Below are positions 1-8,761 of a DNA stretch of 64,000 nt, in pieces. The position numbers were made by a program, and so were the translations under genes. Each line of letters begins with the position of its first letter. The stretch's first letter is position 1. The stretch lies in NCBI RefSeq assembly GCF_000219625.1, contig NC_018212.1:1-64000 (forward strand). The letters are read 5' to 3'. The DNA comes from Zymoseptoria tritici IPO323. Its lineage: Eukaryota > Ascomycota > Dothideomycetes > Mycosphaerellales > Mycosphaerellaceae. The notes under the pieces were generated by a model, which made no database searches, had not been told where the DNA came from, and was given only the letters and a program-made list of their open reading frames with translations.

Positions 1-130
1 CCCTAACCCTAACCCTAACCCTAACCCTAACCCTAACCCTAACCCTAACCCTAACCCTAACCCTAACCCTAACCCTAACCCTAACCCTAACCCTAACCCT
101 AACCCTAACCCTAACCCTAACCCTAACCCT
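1..130. repeat. Terminal telomere array, (CCCTAA)n
   Basis: Twenty-one perfect CCCTAA units followed by a partial CCCT start the window. This is the C-rich strand of the TTAGGG telomere repeat used by most filamentous fungi, so the window starts at a true chromosome end with the centromere to the right. The array passes directly into the subtelomeric repeat at 131 with no spacer. Confidence 0.98.
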
Positions 131-370
131 TTTGGCAGTTTGGTCAACTCGGGAGATGATGAAAAGGACACCGTAAAACGTGGTTGGGCTGGGAGTAGCT
201 GCGGTGCCGTGCATCGCGAGGCGCTTTACGTGGGAGCGTGGGTCTGTTTCCTCCCCTCTGAAGACGGCCAAAAGAGCCGGGAGCAAGGGCTTGGATGGGG
301 CTTCAGTTCAGATCAGGTGCAAAGGTAGACTAGCCTATATAAACAAGTACAATGAACCCCTAACCCTAAC
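131..370 (+). repeat. Subtelomeric repeat, copy A (telomere-adjacent), ending in a short interstitial telomere tract
   Basis: A unit of about 240 bp starts at TTTGGCAGTTTGG and ends with CCCCTAACCCTAAC (357-370). The same unit recurs at 3440-3690 (copy B) and, heavily mutated, at 8187-8402 (copy C). Near its right end it has a TATATAAA box (337-344) about 9 bp before an ATG whose third codon onward is telomere sequence and soon stops. The long open frame across it is not convincing as a gene because it crosses three unrelated repeats. Copy A is the least mutated of the three. Confidence 0.85.
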
Positions 371-433
371 GCGGTCTATCTTCTATATCGTTAAGAAAGA
401 TCTACCTAGCCTACGTTACTACAATAGTAGACT

Positions 434-1213
434 GGCCGGCGACGAGGAACACCTGTACGTGGTGCCGGCTACGAACCTACGACGACATCGTCGTCGTAGA
501 GCCAAGTTTCCTCCGGAGGATTGGAGAGGCCGTCGATCCCTCTTCCCTTACAAAAACAAAAACAAAAACAACACGACCTGGAGGTACACCTCCCCTCGAA
601 ACACAAGCTACAACAGAACAACAGCACGATTCGAACGAATAGCTCTCTACGCTACGAACAAGAAGAAGAAAGAAGCAGTCCACTCTGCCCTATACGCGCA
701 CCTCCTCGAAATCCGAACCGAAATCGCACCTCGTGCACTTCAAAGAGCTAGAACAACGGTGGAATCTACAACTCTACGATCAACCTGCGTAGCTGTATAC
801 GTTTGGAAGCGGCATATAGTTCCACAAAGGCATATTGAGGACAAGAGAAGACAGCGAGTTGGACAGCTGCTTTTTGCGCCTTCGAATTCGCAGCATGCGT
901 GCGTGCGAAGCGGAAGGATCCGCTGAAAATTCTGCAAAAGCTTGGCGCGAAAATTCTGCAGCCTTAGGCTGCAACACTGCAGCCCCGGCTGCACGACACT
1001 CGTTGGATTTCCTTTGTTTTGCGCTGCTTTTGAAGTCCTTCGGTAGATTCTGCTTTGCAGATTCTACCTTAGGCACGGGGTCTCCCCTAAGGTCAAAGAA
1101 TACCGAAAAATCTGATTGTAACTAGATCTACTGCTTTGCCTTTATAGCAAAGCCGTCCTACATAGTCTTGGACTCCGAAAGGACGTAAATGGAACAAACA
1201 AACAAACAAACAA
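434..1213 (+). mobile_element. SINE-like non-autonomous retroelement inserted in the LINE copy
   Basis: This 780-bp insert splits the LINE copy and is bounded by the direct repeat ACAATAGTAGACT (421-433 and 1214-1226), a target-site duplication of 11-13 bp (the first bases could belong to the tail). It ends in an (AAAC)n tail. Its last 140 bp resemble the 3' UTR of the LINE itself, while the first 640 bp are unrelated to it. It contains several perfect hairpins: CTACGACGA/TCGTCGTAG at 477-499, and paired GCAGCC/GGCTGC stems around 957-993. CA and TG dinucleotides are plentiful, so it looks younger than its RIP-damaged host. No protein domain or tRNA-like head was recognised. Mobilisation by the LINE's reverse transcriptase is inferred. 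Confidence 0.75.
1133..1153 (+). promoter_or_regulatory. 3'-end stem-loop of the SINE-like element
   Basis: GCTTTGC pairs perfectly with GCAAAGC across a 7-nt loop. It sits just before CCGTCCTACATAG, the same place as the GCTGTC/GACAGC hairpin of the LINE, with different stem sequence but kept pairing. A role in reverse-transcriptase recognition is inferred. Confidence 0.6.
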
Positions 1214-2183
1214 ACAATAGTAGACTACGGGGCCCCGGTTTAGTAGCGGTCGAAAAAGAGTATAAAACCTCTAGTATCTCTACAAAGTAAAGCTTATAGA
1301 AAGATCCTAGGCGTTTTCCGTACCGCCCTAAATGTCCTGTCCGAAGTAGAGTCAAATCTCTTCCCCCCGGATCTACGCCTAGAGAGATAGTTAATTTTAT
1401 ACTCTCTACGCGTAGCAAAGCTACCCGAAAACCACCCCGTAAGACTTGCTATCTAAAGCGCGCCTTCGGATACGCGAGAAGTCCGATACGAGGACTCGAG
1501 AGAGATACTTCCGCAAAAACGACAGAGAACACAGATATAACTACTCTGTTATCGACTCCGACAATACAAGCATTTCGTAGAACACGAGAGGGCTAACTAC
1601 GCAAAAGACGATCTCTTTAGCGTCTGGAAAACCCGATACGAAATAGCAAGACAACGGGAGATTAATAAGGTACCTAGGAATATAAATAGCTACCTTAGTC
1701 GATTTCTATAGAGCTCGCTAGGAAAACATAGAATAGGAGGAAGACGCGCTTTAACTAGTGCCTTCTATACTATCCTATTAGGACACGGATACCTAAAGTC
1801 CTATCTCTATCGCTTTAGACACGTAACGACGCTAGACTGCCCTTGCGGACGACGAGAAACAGCAGAACACCTCGTATATAGCTGCCCTATCTACGATGTA
1901 TTTAGGCCACTACCGCTACGACAAGCACAATCTCTACTAGAAATAGTAGAAGATAAGGAACTCCGGAAACACCTTACTACCTTTCTCTCGGATACAAAGA
2001 TTGCTTCTAGGTCCTAGCACCTAGCAAGAGGCGAAGACGAGACCGTCTAGCCTACACTCCTTTTACTTTTCCTTATTTGTCTTTCTTTAAAGTCCTTCGA
2101 TACTAGCTAGCTACTATCCTAGGCACGGGTCTTTCCCTAAGGTTAAGAGATACGAGAGAACAACGATTGTACATAGATAGACT

Positions 2184-2199
2184 GCTGTCGCGAGACAGC
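2184..2199 (+). promoter_or_regulatory. 3'-end stem-loop of the truncated LINE copy
   Basis: GCTGTC, loop GCGA, GACAGC, followed by CGTCCTACATAG. It is identical to the hairpin at 56089-56104 in the full-length copy even though the rest of both copies is mutated. Confidence 0.6.
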
Positions 2200-2266
2200 C
2201 GTCCTACATAGTCATAGACTCCTACAGGACGTAAATGGAACAAACAAACAAACAAACAAACAAACA

Positions 2267-2542
2267 ATACGTCTATACGAGCAAATTTATCTAAGGATAC
2301 GAGACTTGCTACCGGGAAAACAGGACGAGCTGGCTCTCGAGGAAGGAACAACGGGCAAAGCAGAAGATGTATAAGAAAATGGGCACTACGAACACGAAGT
2401 TTACTAAGGTAGACTTCCTTCTAAATATAGGATGCTAGGAGCGAGCTAACAAGATCTTCGAGCGAATCTCGACGAAGATTATAAAGGAGGAAGCTGCGAA
2501 GGAGGAAGCGGAGGAAGTAGCGGCATAGACCTAGTACACACT
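2267..2542. other. Subtelomeric stretch of unknown origin
   Basis: Lies between the LINE tail and the minisatellite. One plus-strand frame is open for its last 60 or so codons and ends in an acidic, Ala/Glu-rich tail (stop TAG at about 2527), which could be the C-terminus of a lost gene or element. No family was recognised. Confidence 0.4.
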
Positions 2543-2753
2543 GTCCTAAGTAGGACGTTAAAAGGCTCCGTCCGATAAGTAGGATATTAAAAGGCTCTGT
2601 CCGATAAGTAGGATGTAAAGTAGCTCCGTCCGATAAGTAGGACGTAAAGTAGCTCCGTCCGATAAGTAGGACATAAAGTAGCTCCGTCCGATAAGTAGGA
2701 CGTAAAGTAGCTCCGTCCGATGAGTAGGACGTAAAGTAGCTCCGTCGACCTAG
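2543..2753. repeat. 29-bp minisatellite, about 7 copies
   Basis: The unit is GTCCGATAAGTAGGACG plus TAAAGTAGCTCC. The first two copies vary (TTAAAAGGCTCC ending) and the last five are nearly identical. Each unit has a short inverted pair GTCC...GGAC. One more diverged unit stands apart at about 2848. Confidence 0.85.
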
Positions 2754-3439
2754 GACGTAAAAGCGGAGATCATCCCTCGAGGATAAATTGGGCGTTTACC
2801 CTATCGAAAAGGAGTCTCTTCCCTCGAGATGAAAGTGGGCGTCCGATTAGTAGGACGTTAAAAGGCTACGCTGCAACGTAGGAGACGTAGGCGACTAGCG
2901 AGGCCCGGACTAGCTCCGCACCGGACAATTAACTCTATCCGGAAGGCCTAGCGGTAGATGTAAGGCGTGTACCCTAGATCTGCGGCTGCTTCCTCTCAAA
3001 GCTAGGGAGCGGGAGGAAGAAAACTAGTACCTCTGCAGAGCAGTAGGAGGCTTAGAGGAAAGCGAAGGCGATAGCGTAGTAGGGGAGAGGAGTAGACGAC
3101 GACGATCGCTAGAGGAGGAATTCTAGCTAAAGGAAAGACGGCACTCCCTAAACCGTTCGGGAAGCACTTGTAGACTAGTGTGCAAGCAGCTCGATCGGAA
3201 TCGAATATCTCCGACAGTAGATACGCCGGACAGAGGGAGGACAGAGCTCTACCGGATAGTCTTAAAGCGGGATGTTCCCCCTTAACGAGACGGGGTTACA
3301 GTTTCGGGCAGATGAGGAGACGCACACCTCGTCCGTCACCTAGGAGGTTTGGAAACCTAAGGTACGATAGACGGTAAGCAATTGCCGGAGCGATATTTTG
3401 CGTTAGGATGCGGACTAGCCTATCGGTAGTCTCTCTTTT
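2754..3439. other. Subtelomeric spacer between minisatellite and repeat copy B
   Basis: Mixed sequence rich in TAG trinucleotides with no credible gene. The last 40 bp or so, ending in TAGTCTCTCTTTT, are also found upstream of repeat copy C (about 8150-8186), so the duplicated unit extends left of the part shared with copy A. Confidence 0.5.
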
Positions 3440-3690
3440 TTTGGCAGTTTGGTCAACTCGGGAGATAGTTAAAAGGACACCGTAAAACGTAGTTGGGCTG
3501 GGAGTAGCTGCGGTGCCGTATATCGCGAGGCGCTTTACGTAGGAGCGTAGGTCTGTTTCCTTCCCTCTGAAGACGGCCAAAAGAGCCGGGAGCAAGGGCT
3601 TGGATAGGGCTTCAGTTCAGATTAGGTGCAAAGGTAGACTAGCCTATATAAACAAGTACAATGAACCCCTAACCCTAACCCTAACCCTAA
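3440..3690 (+). repeat. Subtelomeric repeat, copy B, with a four-unit interstitial telomere tract
   Basis: This copy matches copy A almost base for base. The differences are nearly all transitions of the RIP kind: GTGG to GTAG, GTGCAT to GTATAT, ATGGGG to ATAGGG, TCAG to TTAG. It ends in four CCCTAA units (3667-3690), so it looks like a former chromosome end now buried 3.4 kb inside. Confidence 0.85.
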
Positions 3691-3709
3691 GGTCCTAACC
3701 TCTTCGCTC

Positions 3710-4897
3710 TTATCCTAATCTATCCCTCTACTACCTTATACGCTCGACCGGTCGCTACTAGTATACGACGACGAATCGTCCTCGACGTCTCCTTCTTCTT
3801 CTTCTCCTACGTCGCTATCGGTAAGCGACTAGTCGTTAGGATCCCGAGGAACGGGCTCCTATATCTCGGGCTTATTAATAACTAGTATTATAGTATACCT
3901 TATCCCTACCCTCTCGTCCTCGTTAGTAGCGCTACTACCTAAAGTAACTAATCGGTCGCTACGTATATCCGAAAAGTCGTCCTCGACGTAATCCTCTTCT
4001 TACTCCTCTTCTTCCTTATCTTCTTCTACGCGAGCGGTAAGCGACTAGTCGTCGAGGTCGGAAGGGTTAAGGTCCTAATTTATCTCGAATTCGTTAATAA
4101 CTAGTAATAGAGGGCTAAGCTCCTAGTCCGACTCGAACTCGTCGATAACTAGTAATAGAGGGCTAAGCTCCTAGTCCGACTCGAACTCGTCGATAACCGG
4201 TAACTCGAATTCGTCGATAACTAGTAGTAGAGGGTCGGGCTCCTAGGCTATTTTAGATTCGTCGATAACTAGTAGTAGGGGTACGGCCTACTAGTTAGCG
4301 CGGATACCCGTCGCTACGATACCTCTAACGAGGGTATTCTAGTCAGACTCGTCGACCGGTCTATATAGTAGCGCTACGTACGAAGGAGGTTTAGAAGCGA
4401 TTTTCCGAGGGCTCCTCCTAAGGATAGCTATCTCCGGGGCGTCTTCTACGAGCTCGGTCGGACGGTACTACTACTACTACGCTACGCTTACTACGACGGA
4501 TAGTCCTACGACGATAGATAGTCCGGCTACGACTAGTACCTACGGTTATAGAGTATCTATAAGAGTATCCTATCGTCGCCGTACGCGAAGCTCTCGCTAA
4601 GTCTATAACCGACGTTCGTAGGTAGCGGTATCGAAGGTAGCTTACGACCGCGGAGACCGGTAAACTACTCGCCTAGGTATCGCTCCGAGCGACCTCTCGT
4701 AGGAGGGAATTAAGTAAGAACCGAAGCTATACCGGGAGTAGGGCGGTATACGGGTACGTCCTCGTCGTCTTAGTATATTAGAAAAAGTAAGGGTATAGAC
4801 CCCGCGACCGGTAGACGAATTAGCGGTCGCGAAAGGCGGCTTTAGATCGCTAGACTAATTAGCGGTACCGAAAGCCGGCTTTAGCTTACGGAGACCG
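3710..4897 (-). pseudogene. RIP-destroyed membrane-protein gene, copy 1
   Basis: Read on the minus strand with TAG taken as a lost Trp or Gln codon, one frame stays coherent for about 300 codons. A basic stretch leads to a hydrophobic segment of Val/Leu/Gly residues ended by a run of Trp positions (about 4530-4460), which reads as a transmembrane helix. After it come a 16-residue repeat with the core PLLLVIDEFE (48-bp DNA repeat, about 4080-4270) and then two long acidic Glu/Asp/Ser tracts. The stops fall mostly at Trp positions (TGG to TAG), as RIP predicts. A telomere tract directly abuts its upstream end. The family is not recognised. Confidence 0.6.
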
Positions 4898-4914
4898 CCT
4901 AACCCTAACCCTAA
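4898..4914. repeat. Interstitial telomere tract next to pseudogene copy 1
   Basis: CCTAACCCTAACCCTAA, two and a half units, unmutated inside the RIP block. The same tract in the same position borders pseudogene copy 2 at 7877-7893, so the tract belongs to the duplicated unit. Confidence 0.85.
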
Positions 4915-6176
4915 ACTACCTTATAGTATTAGTATCGCTCCCTTTCTACGTCGTTAATCTACTTAGCTCTCTACTTCCCTCTATTCTTACTATTCCGACT
5001 TCCTTAGCTTCTTAAGCGATTCCTACTTATCTAGGCCGGGGTTATAATAGTATCTCTATTGGCGTCTACCCGTACTCTTAAGTTACTTCTACCCTAAGAG
5101 CGCGCGGTTACCGATACGGAAGAAATAGTATCCTTATTCTTCTCCTTCTACTTTTTATTAGTAGCCTTAAACTAGTTAGTAGACTCTAGATTAGTTATTA
5201 CTCGCTCGACCTCCTTCGTATAATCGTTATAGTCCTTAATATTCGTAATAGAGGTAGTATATATTTTAGTAGGGTTCGAGGTTACGAGATAGGCGGTAGA
5301 TTAAAATTAGACGGGTTAGGGGGAGGGTTATAGTAGGGGAGTTAGATACGAAGGAGGAGTAGACTTAGGCTATAACGTAGGATATAACGAAGTCTAGGGA
5401 GGAGGAGGAGGTATATTTTAGGTATCTAATCTAGACTTCGTCTTTCTAGCTTACTCCGCCGGTACTAAGTAGAAGATCGTTAAATCTTAGCTAGTAGTCG
5501 TACTACGGCTAACTAAGCTTATACCGGAGGTTTATAAGCTCTTCTAGTACGTTCGAGGCCTTTCTATTATTACTAAAGACGTCTTCGAGTCGCGTAAAGA
5601 AAGCTTCGGGGTCCTATACTTAGTTCGCTCCTCCCGACTCCTAGAAATAATATATATAAGACCTCTCCTTATAAGGGAGAGTATCGTATATAGCGTCCTA
5701 GTAGTATAGGTCGGGGAGCGTTAGTTTAAGGCCGGAGTATACTCGAAAGGAGCTTCTTAGCCGTAGTAGATAGTCTCGGAAGATACTAGACTTTCTATCC
5801 TAGGCTACCGGCTTCTAACCCTTAGGGCCTAAGGACTTTAAGTCGTCGCCTACGGCCGATCGACCGGAGATTACCTAAGTTAGTACTTAAATTAGATCGT
5901 TTATAGAAGGGGCCGCTAGGTTTACTAGTACTCCGTTAGGTTTAGCCGCTACTTACGGCGTATTCCGCGTAGCTTCCGCTTACTTAATTATATTCCGCTA
6001 ATGTTCTAGCTTAATCTACATCGCGTATTAATATACGTATAGTTACTAGAGGAACGTATATAGATCGGGTATATTCGCCTCCTCCGGATTAATATTACTA
6101 GATCCTAAAGGATTTATATTATTATCCGTTATATTACTTATAGGGAGAGTTATATCGAATAGATCGAACTTAATAT

Positions 6177-6352
6177 TATAGGTAAATAATATATATACGA
6201 GAGTTTAGAGTCTATATTAGATATAGTAAGTTCGATAAGGAAGTAGCCTAAAACCTTACGGGAAGCGTAGAAAAGAATATAGGCTACTAAGATAAAGTAC
6301 GGGGCTACGCTATATATTAAAGAAGGGCGCTAGTCCCTTATAATTATATTAT
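6177..6352 (+). repeat. Left arm of a 175-bp inverted repeat
   Basis: This sequence, starting at TAGGTAAATAATATATATA, returns as its reverse complement at about 7925-8100, with differences of the RIP type. The two arms enclose pseudogene copy 2. They could be ends of one inserted element or the product of an inverted duplication. Confidence 0.7.
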
Positions 6353-6883
6353 AGAATATAGGATACGATATCGATAATAACTTTATATATAGAGATAATA
6401 TTAATAACGCTCGTAAGAGTTATTAAATAAGCTTTAAGGACATCGTTACGTATCTAAACCTATTACTTTATATAGACTACGAGGGAACGGAGATCGTAGA
6501 AAGGGTAAGTACTTAGCTTATAAGACTCTAAACTACTATAGAGGAGCTTTTCGGCTCCGTATTTAAGGATATAGTTATAAAAGCGTAGGAGACTACGAAA
6601 TAAAAATTGTTATACGTTATAGGAAGGGTATAATAAAACCTCTTTAGCTATATAATAAAACGATAAGTTATTATACTTTTGCCGCTAAGCTAGCTAGAAT
6701 TTAAGTTTTCTTAGTAAGATACCTTACTTTCCTATACTCTAGACATATATTTAAATATATTATAATAGGATAATAAGAAAGTTAGATAGTATATTAAAAA
6801 GGGCGTAGCGTCCTCTATAGAAAGAAAAAAAAAAAAAAAAAAGTCGTATTTTAAGACTAACCTTAGTACTAGTATCCTATATA

Positions 6884-7876
6884 GAATAGGCTCCTATATC
6901 TCGGGCTTATTAAAACTAGTATTATAGTATACCTTATCGCTACCCTCTCGTTCTCGTCGGGCGCGCTACTATCTAATATAATTAACTAGCTACTATATAT
7001 ATCTAAAAAGTTATTCTTAACGTAATCCTCTTCTTACTTCTCTTCTTCCTTATCTTCTTCTTTATAAGTAGTAAGTAACTAGTTATTAAGGTTAGAAGGA
7101 TTAAGGTCCTAATCTATCTTAAATTTATTAATAACTAGTAATAGAGGGCTAAGCTCCTAGTCCGACTCGAACTTATCGATAACTAGTAACTTAAATTTAT
7201 TAATAACCGGTAATAGAGAGTAAGGCTTCTAGGTTATTTTAGATTTGTTAATAACTAGTAGTAGGGATATAGCCTACTAGTTAGCGCGAATACCTATAGC
7301 TACGATACCTCTAATAATAGCATTCTAATTAGACTCGTTAACTAGTCTATATAGTAGCGCTATATACGAAGGAGGTTTAGGAGTAATTTTCTAAGGGCTC
7401 CTCCTTAAGATAGCTATCTCTAGGGCGTCTTCTACGAGCTTAGTCGGCCGGTACTACTACTACGCCGCGCTTACTATAACGGATAGTCCTATAACGATAG
7501 ATAGTCTAGCTATAACCGGTACCTATAGTTATAAAGTATCTATTAGAGCCTCCTATCGTCGCTATACGCGAGGCTCTTACTAAGTCTATAATTAACGTTC
7601 GTAGGTAGTAGTATCGAAGGCGGCTTATAACTATAGAGACTAGTAGACTACTTGTCTAGGTATTACTCCGAGTAGCCTCTTATAGAAGGGAATCGAGTAG
7701 GGAAGCTATACTAGAAGTAGGGTAGTATATAGGTACGGACTCGTCGTCTTAGTATATTAGAAAAAGTAAGGATATAGACCCTACGACTAGTAGACGAATT
7801 AGTAGTCGTAAAAGGCGGCTTTAAATCGCTAGACTAATTAGTAGTACTAAAAGCCGGCTTTAGCTTACGGAGGCTA
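6884..7876 (-). pseudogene. RIP-destroyed membrane-protein gene, copy 2
   Basis: A direct copy of 3836-4897, including the acidic tracts, the repeat region (here about two 48-bp units fewer) and the Trp-run segment. It is more AT-rich than copy 1, so it has taken more mutations: many CG-containing codons still intact in copy 1 are changed here. It ends at the same telomere tract (7877-7893). Both copies are non-coding now. Confidence 0.65.
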
Positions 7877-7893
7877 CCTAACCCTAACCCTAA
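7877..7893. repeat. Interstitial telomere tract next to pseudogene copy 2
   Basis: CCTAACCCTAACCCTAA, identical to the tract at 4898-4914 although the flanks have diverged. Confidence 0.85.
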
Positions 7894-7924
7894 ACTATCT
7901 TATAGTAGCGGACTAGGAGGAGGA

Positions 7925-8100
7925 AGATATTATAAGGGACTAGTACCCTTCTTTAATATATAGCGTAGCTCCGTACTTTATCTTAATAGCCTATATTCTT
8001 TTCTACGCTTTCTATAAGGTTTTAGGCTACCTCCTTATTAAACTTACTATATCTAATATAGACTCTAAACTCTTATATATATATTATTTACCTATAATAG
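7925..8100 (-). repeat. Right arm of the 175-bp inverted repeat
   Basis: Reverse complement of 6177-6352. It lies just right of the telomere tract that borders pseudogene copy 2. Confidence 0.7.
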
Positions 8101-8186
8101 TATATAACGTATAGTTACTATAGTAGCTAATTACTAAGATATTATAATTAGTTAGTCTACTAGGTTAGCCTATTAGTAGTCTCTCT

Positions 8187-8402
8187 TTTAATCTATTAGT
8201 TACTTAGGAGATAATAAAGAATACTATAAATATAGTTAGGCTAGGAGTAGCTATAGTACTATAGTATTAAGAAGCGCTTTATATAGGAGTAGAGGTCTAT
8301 ATTCTTCTCTCTAAAGATAGCTAAGAGAGTTAGGAGTAAGGGCTTAGAAGCGGCTTTAGTATAGATTAGGTATAAAGGTAGAATAGCCTATATAAATAAG
8401 TC
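8187..8402 (+). repeat. Subtelomeric repeat, copy C (oldest, heavily mutated)
   Basis: Aligns with copies A and B along its whole length (for example GGCTAGGAGTAGCTATAGTA against GGCTGGGAGTAGCTGCGGTG), but nearly every CA and TG, and many CG, have changed to TA. The TATATAAA box is kept as TATATAAATAAG. It lacks the telomere tract that follows A and B. It marks the inner edge of the decayed subtelomere, 360 bp from the end of the first functional gene. Confidence 0.8.
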
Positions 8403-8761
8403 GAATAGCTCCCTAGAAGTGTTATTAATTCCTAATTGCGAGTACTCGGGCGGTGCGCGAGGCGATGCCGCCGGAACAGAAGCTGGAAGCTTTGCCTGCG
8501 GAGCCGTAATCCGTGGATGGCGGGTGAAGACACGCGAGAAAGACTCGTAGAGCAAGATGTAAGTAGACAACGTCGACTGCCCACGCGAGAGGTGGAGGCC
8601 AAGGCAAGGAGAAAAGGACGGCATGTGTAGACGAAGGAAGGTGCATTCTTAGCTTTTGCTCCGTTTGATATATGCATTGTGCTGTCTAGGAGTATTCTGC
8701 TTGATCTGTGCGCACTGTCTATGCTCGATTGAGACCGGTATTCGACATGTCAAAGTGGGCT

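Larger units (their letters stand above)
371..2266 (+). mobile_element. 5'-truncated Tad-like LINE copy, interrupted by a SINE-like insertion
   Basis: Bases 371-433 and 1214-2266 together match the 3' third of the full-length LINE, whose matching sequence starts at 55069. They cover the C-terminal part of ORF2, including the CPCGRRE cysteine motif (around 1837), and the 3' UTR. The copy ends in an (ACAAA)n-type tail at about 2239-2266. The 5' end abuts an interstitial telomere tract. It carries the same in-frame TAG codons where Gln or Trp is expected, plus others, so it is dead. The interruption at 434-1213 is flanked by a duplicated target. Confidence 0.88.
3691..8402. repeat. RIP-saturated block with almost no CA or TG dinucleotides
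   Basis: Over 4.7 kb, CA and TG are nearly absent while TA, CG, CC and GG remain common. This fits exhaustive CpA-to-TpA mutation on both strands. As a consequence ATG is almost eliminated and TAG/TAA stops occur in every frame, which is why no open frame survives. The block contains two copies of a membrane-protein pseudogene, an inverted repeat, two interstitial telomere tracts and repeat copy C. From about 4920 to 6880 it also holds unrecognised sequence. It stops sharply near 8402. Confidence 0.85.

Noticed and set aside
628..640. Possible RNA polymerase III B box (GTTCGAATC on the minus strand) in the SINE-like element
   Set aside because: It is on the strand opposite to the tailed strand and has no matching A box at tRNA-like distance.
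180..926. 248-codon open frame near the telomere on the plus strand
   Set aside because: It crosses subtelomeric repeat, a telomere tract, a LINE fragment and the SINE-like insert, so it is a chance frame over unrelated pieces, with basic low-complexity content and no domain.
371..2266. Telomere-targeted element of the MoTeR type with a restriction-like endonuclease
   Set aside because: The full-length relative at 51-56 kb has an APE-type endonuclease and lies far from the telomere, so the contact of the truncated copy with telomere repeats is not evidence of telomere-targeting.
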